Shown: positions 32,048 to 42,973 of the stretch, piece after piece
Layout: the number at the start of each line of letters is the position of its first letter
Position numbering within the stretch: the first letter of the stretch is position 1
NCBI GenBank assembly: GCA_918026815.1
Contig: CAKJVC010000010.1
Coordinates: 1,862,501 to 1,926,500 of the forward strand
Direction: 5' to 3'
Source of the DNA: Chalara sp. BL73
Taxonomy: Eukaryota; Ascomycota; Leotiomycetes; Helotiales
Length of the DNA: 64,000 nt
Program-made: the position numbers and the translations under genes
The notes under the pieces: generated by a model
Database searches by the model: none
What the model was told of the DNA's origin: nothing
Seen by the model: only the letters and a program-made list of their open reading frames with translations

Positions 32048-32255
32048 GGTGTCTATAGTGTTGATATTGTTATGCTAGTCTGGGCTGGAGATCGTGTTGT
32101 AAAAGGGAAGGAAGGTCCTCGGGTATGGAGCAGCCTCCTGCTTATCTCTTCCCCCATACCACAACATTAATAAGAATCAACTCCTTGTTGGCCTTCGCGC
32201 ATCTAGACCTTCATTTCCTGTACTGTTCTATTGTGGTACATGGAAGCCACCACCG

Positions 32256-32283
32256 TCGGCGCCGAGAATACCTTCGGTGCCGA
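32256..32283. promoter_or_regulatory. Two TCGGNGCCGA sites in the BVMO/esterase divergent promoter
   Basis: TCGGCGCCGAG at 32256..32266 and TCGGTGCCGAG at 32274..32284, in direct repeat with an 18-bp period. They are 209 bp upstream of the BVMO start and about 127 bp upstream of the esterase start. Candidate sites for the Zn2Cys6 factor encoded at 34279..36773. Confidence 0.5.
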
Positions 32284-32409
32284 GTTCATATCTACGAGCA
32301 TTGGGACGTAATGGATATGCCGGTGAACTAGGCTCAATTAAAATTTGAGGAGGATTCTTATTAGAACGAAAGAGCAAGTTTCTTATGACCTCCACTCTCT
32401 TGATCTCAA

Positions 32410-33600
32410 ATGGCAGGCCTGTGGAGATCGGCTCTACCGAACCTCGTGTCCCTTAGTCGCTTCCTCTACTCTTTTACGGTGCAGGCACTTCTCCTCAGCC
32501 TACGCCGGATTCTCTTGCCTGGATGGCCTAGCTATCAAGATTTTCGTACACAACTACAACGGGCATATTGGTCGTCAGCCTTGTTATACTTCCCTGAACT
32601 CATCCGCGGCCAGCCCGTCACGAACTGTCCACAAACCCGCGCCCGTAGAGTTGGTAAAGACTGGACGGGCTACGTGATTCCTGGAACGAATGATCTCAAG
32701 TGGGAGCAGCCCCAGATTGGTAATGTCCAGTGCGTTATTATCTTCGCCCACGGGGGCGGGTACGCTCGAGGGGAGGCGCGCATGTACCTTGACTATATGG
32801 AGCGATGGATTGATGGAGCTCTAAATGAAGGGTTGAATCTGACATTTCTCAGTGTTGAGTACCGTAACCGGCTTCAGAATTCTTGAGATACAAAAAAGAT
32901 TTAACTAATACAAATCCTGCCAGCACTATCCGACGAAGCGCCATCTCCTGCCCAGCAGGAGGCTTTTCTCAAGGCGTATGAATACGTCCTTCATAAGGGG
33001 ATTGCGCCGAAAGACATTTTCTTTATGGGCGACTCGGCAGGAGGTTCGTTTCTATACCATAGCTTGTATCGGAACTTGTTGGCTGATCTGGTGACAAATG
33101 AAGGTGGTCTCTGCGTGCTTAGCGCCCTCGAAGCAAAGAGACGTGGACTACCCCAGCCGGCAGGAGGGGTGTTACTTTCACCTTGGATGGATGTGGCATT
33201 GCGGAGCTTTCAGGGTGGCAATGCTCTTATGGAAACCGACTTTCTCGTCAATGCTAATGTGGCGGTGCCGATGATGGCATCCGCCTGGCTAAAGGGCCAG
33301 TCCGCCACTTCACCCACGGTCAACCCTTTGTTTTGTTCCCCAACTGAGTTCCAAGGGCTGGCTCCCCTTTTGATCATGGTCGGGGGCGGAGAATGTATGT
33401 TGCAGGATGGGAAAGAGCTGGCTGCGCTTTGCCAGGCTGCTGGAGTCCCACACCACTTGGAAGTCGAATGGGGCCAGGTTCATGTCTATGGGCTTGGTCA
33501 CAAGTGGATCAGTCCAACAGTGCGCAAGAAGACAGACAAAATGATCTACCATTGGATCCAGGAGTGCTTGGCTGGGCGAAGAAGTGGAGAGCTGGGGTGA
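32410..33600 (+). CDS. Alpha/beta-hydrolase (HSL-like esterase)
   Basis: Exons 32410..32863 and 32924..33600 give 376 aa. The junction yields SVEYPLSDEAPSPAQQEAF, a segment typical of this group. The oxyanion-hole motif HGGGY is at residues 114-118 and the nucleophile motif GDSAGG has Ser at about 189. The C-terminal HVYGLGH region holds the probable catalytic His. A hydrophobic N-terminus (about residues 10-35) could anchor it in a membrane, as in steryl-acetyl-hydrolase relatives. Paired head to head with a Baeyer-Villiger monooxygenase, it is a likely hydrolase of that enzyme's ester or lactone product. The first ATG of the open frame is used; upstream alternatives lack similarity. Confidence 0.88.
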
Positions 33601-33656
33601 AAGTGGATGGGTATTGTATTGTTAGTCAAAAGAATTCAAAAATCTGCGTTAACGTA

Positions 33657-34071
33657 CTTCATCACCACCCTGGCCATATCACCAACCTGGCCACCCCCAA
33701 AATACACCAAAAATCACGTTTTATATTTCAACTATTATTTATATTAATAAATTAAAATTTAGAGATTAGTTATCCGAGTACTCAAATAAGTAGCTTTTTC
33801 AATTTTAAACTGTTTAGTATTATAAATATTTAGATATAGCATTTCACGCTAAAATAATCCCTGTAATTTCGTTTTTTGAATATTATAAAATAAATATAAA
33901 TTATATTAGTCTCAAACTTTACCTATGTATAAGAATCATAGTTGAATCGTTATATATAAAGTTTTATAGAACTAAGTAAAGTAGTAGTTGAAATATAAAA
34001 ATGCCAAAATCGTGATTTTTGGTGTATTTTAGGGTGGCCAGGTTGGTGATATGGCCAGGGTGGTGATGAAG
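33657..34071. mobile_element. TA-flanked MITE with long terminal inverted repeats (mariner-type)
   Basis: Outer arms CTTCATCACCACCCTGGCCA and its reverse complement, extending inward for about 65 bp through ATATCACCAACCTGGCCACC to AAATACACCAAAAATCACG. The flanking TA at 33655..33656 and 34072..34073 fits Tc1/mariner target use. The interior is AT-rich and non-coding. It sits between the esterase and the regulator. Confidence 0.85.
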
Positions 34072-34278
34072 TAGGTTAATGATATCGAAGTCTTTGTCAT
34101 CATAGCCCCTGCATTCGGGTTTACATTTCCCCGACACCCACCCCGTACAACTGCCGACACGTGAAGCGCGACCCCGCGGTCCTCATCTCTGGGTATCGGC
34201 ATTGTATTTATTTAAACTGGCCTACCCATTCGTCACACCGAGCAACAGTTCAGTACTCACTCAGCATTGCCGACCACC

Positions 34279-36773
34279 ATGATCCCGACCGTCCCGCTAG
34301 GGAAAAAACCGACAGCCTGCCTGCCTTGCCATCGGCGTAAGGTTCGCTGTGACTCTCCCGTGGTGGGAACTCCTTGTACCAGATGCACCACCACCAACAG
34401 AGTAGCATTTTGTACATTGCTTTCGAAGGGGGAAGGGAGTTCCATCATCAACACCAATAACAAGCGCAAACGAGACACACAAAACCATGACCGATGCACC
34501 ATAGAAAATCTTCAAGCTCCAGACCCCCATGTTGATCTTCCCCCTCTGCAAGATGCGAGCGTTTTCACCTCGGTAAATATACACAACTCCCCCTCGAGCC
34601 AAAATCACTTTTCACCGCAGAGTCCAACCCACCAGGATCAAAACGAGCCTTCTTCAGTAACCCGCAGCTACCAAAACAACCGGACGATCGCCCAGCCGTC
34701 GTCCGGCGACGACCAGTACATGGTATCTGAGGATGATGCACATTGGCGGACGTTATGCCACATGTCTAACGTGGAAAAAGGAGTGTTGTCCCCAATATCG
34801 CTATCAAGCGCAGATCAGGGTCAGCGGGTCATAGAATACTATGGCGAGTTTAATTCTATTGCGATTCTCGGAGAAGTGCTAGGCCAATCTCCACGGCGCT
34901 TGATCCGCATTGATCTTCCTGGTCCTCCTGCAGTGGGTGCACAGCAAAAGGAGCTTTCGCGTCTGGAACTAGTTGATATAGAGTATCTAAAGGCCAAAGG
35001 CATCCACGAATTGCCTCCAAGGAACACTTGGTGAGGACATGCTCAAATAGATTCCATATAGGGCCACTTTTACTAACCAACGAGCGGCGAGAAAAAAGCC
35101 GTGCCCTTTTCTGTTTATTCTTTAAGCACGTTTATCCATACTCACCGGTTCTGAATCGCCAACAGTTGCTAGACGACTACGAGCAAGGTAACTGCTCTAC
35201 TTTCCTTCTCTGGTCAGTATTCGCAACCGCCATCCCCTACGCGCCGCCAGACTTATTGCTAGAAGCTGGATTCCCGGACTGCTCAGTCGGACAGAAGCAA
35301 TACTATAACAAAGCGCGACTACTGTATGACTTTGGATGCGAAAGAGAGCAGCTAAATGTTCTCCAGGGCTCGCTTTTGTTAGGCTCTTTTCATTACTCCT
35401 TTGCGCCTGATAAGGACTTTCGGTTCTGGCTCCACAACGCGCTGCGCGTTGCAACGCAAATGGGATTTCACCATTAGTATGTAATACAACACCCTATTGG
35501 GAGAAAAACAGAATTAAAATTATATGGAGAGAAACAAATCTGATCAATCAGACATCTAGAGCGAGAGATTGACTCTTCCACCCTCCAGCTGACAAGACGC
35601 ATCTGGTGGGTTCTGTATGTGAGTCTTGTCTGCTCTCCGTTTTGCCTTCTAGTACCTCTGACGATGCAATAACACTATAGTGCCGAGATGTATGGTTGTC
35701 TCTAGTTGGCTTTGAAAATGCCCGGAAACTCCACGACGGACACACGGAAATATCTCCTATTCGAGAGGAGGATTGGACGGCTGAGATGACGATCCCAGAG
35801 CAGCACAAAGACATCTTGCCTCCTATTACGTCCACCCAACGAAATTTCTTCCGCGAGAACTGCCAACTGTGTATATATGGTACGTTTTACTTTTCGCCAT
35901 TTATTGTCAGAAACCCAATTTAACATAAGCTTTCCTCAGGGGGCCAGTTTCTGGACATGTTCCGTCTCAACAACTCTTCGCCTACAATGGCAGCAGCGGA
36001 GGATTTTACCTCCGTCCTTGCAAACTGGCGTGCTTCATTACCAGACGATCTACTCCTTGACAGGGTCATCCAGTGGTCCAGTTCAAACGCTTTAGTGATA
36101 TTCCTCTGGGCGATGAGCTACCGACTGGAGTGTTCATTTTACCGGACGTTGCGCAAACGCACTCGAAAAGAAAATATTCAGATCAGCTCCTGGGCTCACC
36201 AACAGCTTCCACGGCATATTTTTGAGCTAGACACCGTCTTGAGGAGGGCATTTGTCCATGAGGTCGCCAAAGACTGCCCTCCATCCCTGTAAGTTGGTCC
36301 TGCCACAACCTATCAAATAAAAGAAAAGAAATCTGAAATTCGACAGGATTGTCTGCCTCTCACATTTATTGGCCTTCCAGCTGGAGGTGGCTTTAGATCC
36401 TTTGGCCCGAGTAGCACAGCGACTGGCAGCCCAGACCCAGATCAATACGGCATTGGCCTATCTCCGCGATGTACAAGAGAGAACGCTCAATGCGAGGTGG
36501 ACGTTGCGAGTGTTTGAAAGCGTAATGAAGCGCAAAGGACTTTTGATAGAAAATGACGTCGGCCTTCCTGCAAATCATCTAGAGGCAGCTCCACCGCTCT
36601 TGCGCCAAAACCAAGTAGATACGTCAACGATGGATCCGGCATTGGATCTCATTACTTCTCAGGCAATACCTGATGGGGTGGAGACACTCCCAGATCGATG
36701 GATTGAGGGGTTGTTTGCAGACAACTTTTTGAATGAGCTGGGCGAAGGATTGTGTAGTGAGGTTTTGCCGTAG
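34279..36773 (+). CDS. Zn2Cys6 transcription factor with fungal-specific regulatory domain
   Basis: Exons that join cleanly: 34279..35030, 35099..35476, (part before) ..35618, 35681..35879, 35940..36288, 36347..36773. Intron 35031..35098 has a TACTAACC branch site. The zinc cluster CLPCHRRKVRCD...CTRC...C is near residues 14-42, followed by a basic KRKR. The middle homology region includes FFKHVYPYSPVLNR, RVATQMGFHH, LTRRIWWVLY and CRDVWLSLVG. The link between 35476 and the exon starting near 35565 does not stay in frame with any GT-AG pair I tried, so a small lesion or an unusual splice is possible. Position beside the BVMO/esterase pair suggests it regulates them. The frame begins at a TTG at 34267; the first ATG is 34279. 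Confidence 0.8.
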
Positions 36774-37062
36774 GCAGATGCACAAATAATTGTTGTATTG
36801 ACAATACGACTTGGCCACCAGAAAGGGCAGTGGCTCAGTATAATTTAGTTTGGCCTATGAAAGTATACGAGCATGCAACAGGCATGCGTGATCTATGGGC
36901 CTGTGGCTTGGTAAGCTCGCTCACACGGAGAACTCATAGGGAGAATATCGTCACAAAACGTGAGAACAAAATTTTTAAATTGTGCATCAAAAACTACATT
37001 TAGCAGCTAACTTGTGGTTAAATGACACAGACGTTGTAATATCAACATGACCCCAAGCAACT
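36774..37062. other. 3' flank of the regulator, no gene seen
   Basis: No coding signal between the stop codon and a solo LTR. Confidence 0.4.
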
Positions 37063-37265
37063 TGTTGAACAGATTAGGTCTAAGGATCATACCTAGTCTA
37101 TTGTAGGCACCAGTAGGCACCAGTAGGATGACATGTGAGTACCATACCTCTATAAGTAGAGGGATTCTCTCCTGTAGTTTAGGTTCTACAACCTTCAGCA
37201 ATTGACACTTGTTTGCCCAATACTCTCTGAAAGCCACGTGACTACGTCTTTCTCTATTTTGAACA
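37063..37265 (+). mobile_element. Solo LTR, family F, TSD CAACT
   Basis: TGTTGAACAGATTAGG...CTATTTTGAACA, 203 bp, with CAACT at 37058..37062 and 37266..37270. The interior ATAAGTAGAGGGATTCTCTC recurs in the other family F copies. Confidence 0.9.
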
Positions 37266-37324
37266 CAACTGCATGGCCCAGTGATCTCTGAGCATGCCAC
37301 AAACTTCAGCAAGTACCCCAAAGA

Positions 37325-37890
37325 TGTGCTCCTTTGCACCGAATACTAAAGAAATAGTAGAAGCAGGCAAGGTAGCAACAGCCCTGCTTCAAGACACGAA
37401 TGGCATCTACCCCGACGGCCTTATACGCATCAGTACTTAGCAGCAATCTAACATCCACCAACAGACCAATCACAATATCTATACAAATCCCATCGCCCAT
37501 TCAGCCACAACGTGAAAGTATTGTGAATATCACAGACCCCAGTAGTATCGACAACTTTTGAGCAAAGAACCTACGCACCCTGCAAAACCACATTGACCGT
37601 GCAATTGAACAAAGCAATAAAAAGCATATTAAGAATATCTGACCAGTATCAGCAAACCAGCTGAGGAGTGTGAGGAAGCGGAAGCGTTAAAGCGGTTTGC
37701 TGGCGACTCGTCAGGTAGTGTCGGAATGGAGCCTCTATCCGCATCCTAACATATGGTATCATTGCACACGGAATTCGTACACGACCGGTGGATATAACAA
37801 GGTTCGAAGAGGTCAAAGAAGAACTACTGCAAGATAGCAAAACATTTATACCTCTAGCTGACATCAAATACATGGGTGTAGTGGAGTAAC
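37325..37890 (+). pseudogene. Non-LTR retrotransposon (Tad-like LINE) ORF1 relic
   Basis: Frameshifted fragments read VSANQLRS, EALKRFAGDSSGSVG, SIRILTYGIIAHGIRT and FEEVKEELLQDSKTFIPLAD followed by IKYMG. These match the conserved block I know from ORF1 (gag-like) proteins of fungal Tad-clade LINEs. Several stops and at least two frame changes show it is dead. No reverse transcriptase follows. Confidence 0.6.
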
Positions 37891-38214
37891 TCAGATGTTT
37901 GAGATCTAATATCCACGGCGAGATTGCGATTGATACGGTCCGCGTACGACTGCTTGAGGTGAGCCAATTGTATCCAGCTTCGCTTGGTAAGGACTTGTAT
38001 TAAACGGTCTCCGCCAGTGCCTAGGCCATTCATGGCATCTGCTTCACTATCTTAGATATCGCTCCAGGCGTATATCCAGAGTTAGCAAAATAGTTGGCGA
38101 TGCTTTGGCTCGATAACAATATATGGGCTGTTGTGAGCCCTTGATTTGCTCATCATAGGATGGAGGCTCTAATGAGACTTCACCGTATTAAGAATGAGAC
38201 TTCACCGTATTAAG
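37891..38214. other. Transposon debris, no gene
   Basis: Between the LINE relic and the Tc1 relic; no intact frame. Possibly further LINE sequence too decayed to read. Confidence 0.3.
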
Positions 38215-38480
38215 ATGCTGTTATGGTGTGTCAAGCATTCTCAGGCTGCTTCCATAAGTACTCCGATTTGCTTTAGCCAGTTTCTAAGAACATATTGTAC
38301 CCTTTAAACACTTTCCTCAGCTTCCACCACCATGCGTGCTTGATCAGATTCAGATCCGGCGAGTAATGGAGCAAGCTAGTAATCATAGTGACTTTATAGT
38401 ATTGAATACATCCCTTCACTGCGCTTGCTGTATGAATAAACAATATATCTCATCAAGTTACTCCTTCACGTCTAAACCCT
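38215..38480 (-). pseudogene. Tc1/mariner transposase C-terminal relic
   Basis: On the minus strand near 38270-38380 the frame reads HYSPDLNLIKHAWWWKLRKV, the decayed form of the YSPDLNPIEHxW block that carries the last catalytic acid of Tc1/mariner DDE transposases. Stops on both sides. Confidence 0.6.
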
Positions 38481-39947
38481 AAATAGAAGTTGACGGAGTA
38501 TTCATGCTTCTGTGACTTAAATCGCCTGAAATATAGAAACCGTCTCTTCCAAGGTCAGAATCATGGCGTTTTCTCTTCCAAAGCACCTAGGAGCGCTGGG
38601 AACGCCCCACCGCTCCGTCTCAGCTCTCACACAGATGGCTTGCCATAATGTGCTGTCGACTTTGCAGTTAGCAAGCTATCTCGGAACGCTGCCAGGCTGC
38701 TAGGGAAGTGAGCGAGTCGACGATGGGATAATTTTACAGCCCCTCGACTGTCTGCTCGGACAAAACAAGCCTCTCCAACCACACCCGCTTAAGGAGACTT
38801 GGGGATTTAGACTATAAATCTATGTCATAACGGCCGGATAGAGCCTCAATATCGTTACACAGGGATGGTGGCTACTTATGCCCCAACGAAGACAAAATTG
38901 TATATATGAAAGATAGAAATGATATTCGCAATTATTTAGACTACGTCCCAAATGTAGGTACATCTTCATCATCAAACTCTCCCTTTGAACCTGTCGTCGT
39001 CCCCTTCGACGTCCATGGTAGCAGCACGCCATGAACTCAATACCGACTTTGTGACAGGCATTAGCACCAGACCTACATTCTAGTCGACACCTTCGTCATC
39101 GCTGGCTTCTCCAGTGTAAAATGTGGCATCATGTTGCTTTTTGCAACTTCCCTTCTTGATATTGATATTTTTGCCGCCCGCCCCCGCCCCTCCTCCCCCC
39201 CTCTGGAGGGGTGTTAAAGATTTTGGTCTACTCTTGTGTCAACGTCAACTAGGCCGAGATTGCCACGAGAGGTCATGACATCATTTGCTAGCGTTTCTCC
39301 CCTGCTCCCAGCATTCCCGACAACACATCTCTAGTTCGATGCACTTATTGCGAGTTGTGACAAGTAACCCTCGACGGACAATACATCTGCGGTTGAAAAG
39401 TAGTGCCTCTGTATCGAGTACGATGTGCTCCATAAAGCGTTAACCGGAATTCTCCTTGGGCTTTGCGAACACGTGGATATCAACCTGGGCAGGAACCCTG
39501 GTCTTGCAGTGCCAGCCAAAATCAATGTAACGGAAAGTCGGTATATAAGTGCATGATATGGCGGCATGCAAAATAAGGGGGGCTGTATTGGAAGCTAAGC
39601 TTTTGCTTGTGCACTTCAATAGGCTTGTATGTTCAATAATTCTTCTATTTGGATAACCACTAATACGGTAGCAACATCAATACAGACAATTTGGCCTAGC
39701 GCTTCCTCCTTTGTGGCTTTATTGGGTGGAGCGAATTGATTCAAATCAGTTTGAAGCCTAGACCAATCCAAAGAGAAAATAATCCAAAATATTCTACATG
39801 ACAATAACAATAACTCTCTATACTCTCTTATGGCCATAGCGCCTTCCCTCGACCACCGACCATTGAACACTTCTAAGCTGAGCAAAATCCTGAATCCACT
39901 AATGTTATCTTTCTTGAAGGGCGCAATAATGATCAAATGCTCTGAAC
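38481..39947. other. 1.5-kb gene-poor stretch
   Basis: No recognisable gene. The open frames 38820..39032, 39331..39567 and 39616..39936 (all minus) match nothing I know. A C-rich run near 39178-39205 is notable. 3' flank of the RTA1-like gene. Confidence 0.35.
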
Positions 39948-40894
39948 TTAATGACCTCTAACATGACTATTGTTCATCGCTTCAAGATCAACCACATCCT
40001 TTTCGGATTTAATGCTCCCCACGTACCACTTCGAGCAGACAAAAAGAACAATTGCCATAGGAAGTGCATCGAACACATATATCGGCCATTCTCTACTAAG
40101 CAAGTAGCCATCATCTGAAATTGAATTAGCAAGTAGAAATAAAAGAACCAAGAATTCTATGAAATTTAGGAATCTTACTGCCCATTGCGTACTCGATAAC
40201 TCGGAATAAGTTACGGAAAGTAATAAGAAAACTGGCAGTATATAGTTCTACCATAAAACGCTCCCAGTTGAATTCGACGTTGCGAGACTTTGCAGTTGGC
40301 CGCGCACGTAGTCGTTTATGGAAAACCAATGCTAACAAAAGAAACAAAGCAAAAATAATGATCTGGAGTATAAGACCAATTAGAATGATTTTATCGCCCT
40401 TTTTATTCTCAGCCGCAGTATCAGCTCCGGACTTCATGCCACCACCGATTGCCTGTATAAAAAAGCACAAAATGTCGCCTCCAACGAAGAGTTTTGTGAG
40501 CCATTTAACGCGTATAATTGAGAAAGACTCGGCAGCTGTAGCTCTGATTAACCGGCTGAGAATCATGTAAACTGTAGCGGCGAAAAGGATTGGAGCGAGT
40601 AAAATAAGAAGACCGTCGAGTAGCCTGGGAATAAGAATGTCGTATTTGTCATGTGCTATTCCTCTAGAAGCAAATCCGATTACTTCAACTGCCGAATAAG
40701 ATTAGTATATAGTGTAAATTGCAACCAGATCGTCACTTACAGGCACCTCCTATAACTAGAGGAATGCAGAACCAAGTCCGGGTTTTAAAGAGCCGAAACA
40801 AATGGAACACAGTTAAAATGCCAAATATTGCTGCAGTAATAAAGCCTGCCACCGCGGAAGGCCGATATTGCCAGTATTCCGAAAATTTTGCCAT
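39948..40894 (-). CDS. RTA1-like seven-helix membrane protein
   Basis: Exons on the minus strand are 40894..40741, 40688..40179 and 40114..39948, with introns of 52 and 64 bp, giving 276 aa. The ATG at 40894 gives MAKFSEYWQYRPSAVAG, the usual short N-terminus before helix 1. Joins produce GGAFEVIGFASR and FRVIEYAMGNDGYLLSREW, both family signatures. About seven hydrophobic helices are visible, with a charged C-terminal tail. RTA1/RSB1 proteins are plasma-membrane proteins linked to resistance to toxic lipids and sterol-acting compounds; the exact ligand here is unknown. No functional partner is adjacent; transposon relics lie on both sides. Confidence 0.9.
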
Positions 40895-41970
40895 ACTGAT
40901 TGCTTGATAACTACTCGAGAAAGCTAAAGAATGATTGAAAGATAAAAGGCACTTAGGGAAGAAACGGGTCAATGAAAGAGAATATGATGTTGTGGTATAT
41001 AAGATAAGACTGCAGTGTTGCGGAATTGACTGGAACTTAATACCCAGAGAGAGAAAATGTGCTTTATATTCACGACGAGGTGCTGCTTATACTTTGCATA
41101 CTGAATACGCAGGTGTTGGACTCACAACAGTCATGGCGCGTATAAACGAGAACGAGAATTGCCAAGCGTTCTGCTTTATACTCAAAAGCGACAAGATTGG
41201 ACCTCAGCACGACTTATTAATGTATACGCTGCGGTACACACTTGCTAAGCCATCAAAATGGGTTTTTGATTACGACTACGTGGAAGGAATAACTTTGAAT
41301 GAAAACAAGTAGACAGACTGAGGATAGGCTCCTTCAAGAAAATTATGATGGCGGAACGATTGTGTCCATGTTAGGCAGAATTATTGTAGCTTGGCATGAA
41401 GTTCACGCTTTGGACAGGCCAAAATGTACACCGACACTCGCCCGGATTGGACAAAGCTCCCCAATTAGATTATGCATTGCGGCATTCGGACAACGGAAAT
41501 TACCCCTCGTGCTTGGTATGTGTTACATGCACACTCCGATACATCAGACTGTTCTTGGCAAAGCTTTGGATTAAGCGAGAACGAGAACGAGAACGAGAAC
41601 GAGCGTCATGTTATTCGCTCATCCGAAAGATGGAACCCACAGTAGATGGCGGATCAAATATCGTCCATCCATTTAAAGTTGTCAGGGATCTTCGCCTCGA
41701 TAAGGTGTGAGCGCAGTGTAACGTGTCAGCTGCAGATCTTGCCGTAAGGCTTGGAAGGCTCGAAGTTACCAATAATTTCATAGAGAGCAACGAAAATGTC
41801 CTAAAGCAACACGTGACTATATTCTTCTTATAAAGATAGATTAATAATGGATCCCAGTCATGTGATGACACTCCGCCCACCAGACCCCTGTGGGTTCAGG
41901 TGGGCATCAACGATTCCTCACTTTTTGAAGCTATGCAAAAAATTATATTCGCCCATAACTCAACAACGTC
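40895..41970. other. Spacer with a (GAGAAC)4 run, no gene recognised
   Basis: Open frames on both strands (for example 40935..41312 plus) have no resemblance to known proteins. (GAGAAC)4 at 41577..41600. Confidence 0.35.
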
Positions 41971-42525
41971 ATGGGCAAATATAACCCTGCAATGGAGTCT
42001 AGGTGTGCCGAAGCCGTAGCTTTCAAACAAGCCCACCCATGTATCCATACAGTCAAGATTGCGCGTAAATTCAACTTGTTTTACCACATTCTGCGTGGCC
42101 GAATTAAGGGTATGCCGCTGCGAATACAAAAGGCGGCCACAAGAAGGCTTTGTCACACGACCAAGACGAAGCATTACGACGGTCTATTGACTTTTTGATA
42201 TCAATTGACCATCTAGCTACAAAGGACATATTCGGGTTAGTGTTAATACGATTTTACGGTCGTCCAGTAAGACCCGCCAACTCAACGCACAATAGGCCGG
42301 TCGTTGGTTTAAGAGAAATAAAGCCTGATACAAGAATCTACGGGCCAAAACTCTTGCGGCGGAGAGAATAGCAGCATATACAAGAAAAGAGACAGAGTTA
42401 TACTTTAATGCATTTGCGGATGCTGTATAGAGATTCGGGATTAAGCCTGTAGATATATACAATTTTAGCGAGACGGGTTTTCAGATTGGAGTTCTTGACG
42501 GATGAGTTGTAATTACACATACCTA
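41971..42525 (+). pseudogene. Pogo/Fot1-type transposase N-terminal relic
   Basis: MGKYNPAMESRCAEAVAF starts a helix-turn-helix of the pogo type (TVKIARKFNL...LRGRIKG), continued in another frame by HDQDEALRRSIDFLISIDHL. Further on, RKETELYFNAFADAV and DIYNF(S)ETGFQIG mark the start of the DDE domain. Frameshifts and stops; cut off near 42525 by a family F LTR. Confidence 0.7.
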
Positions 42526-42765
42526 TTGAAATAGAAGAAGAAGAGTCATGGGGCGTTCAGAGAGTATGGGGTAAAACGAGTCAATTGTTGAAGGTTGTAG
42601 AACATGAACTACAGGAGAGAATCTCTCTACTTATAGAGCTGTGATACTCACACGTGAATATTACATACGCCAGTAGATTCATCATCGAAGGCCAAAGTGT
42701 GTATGCGTCTTGCGCAAGCATACCTACAACTCCCCCAATAGGCTAGGTATGATCCTTAGATAGTA
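42526..42765 (-). mobile_element. LTR family F fragment, reverse
   Basis: Shares TTGAAGGTTGTAGAACATG-like sequence, GAGAGAATCTCTCTACTTAT and CAATAGGCTAGGTATGATCC with other family F copies. The ends are worn and there is no duplication. It carries a GCTTGCGCAAG palindrome-containing insert also seen at 45680. Confidence 0.6.
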
Positions 42766-42973
42766 CCAATACTGAGGTACCACTCTACTTGTAACAACAT
42801 CGCGTACTTGATACGTGGTTGTTGGTAAGTAGAATGTGGTAAATTGTGTCTGATTCACTCCCCCATTGACTCAGGACCTAACATACCAACAAATACAAAG
42901 GCAGTATATTTTTCAAATCCTGACAATCGAGACTAGATAACCGCAATTGAGTGTATTTGTGCGGACGGAATAG

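Noticed and set aside
30269..36773. Secondary-metabolite biosynthetic cluster
   Set aside because: No polyketide synthase, NRPS, terpene cyclase or DMAT core enzyme is visible anywhere in the window.
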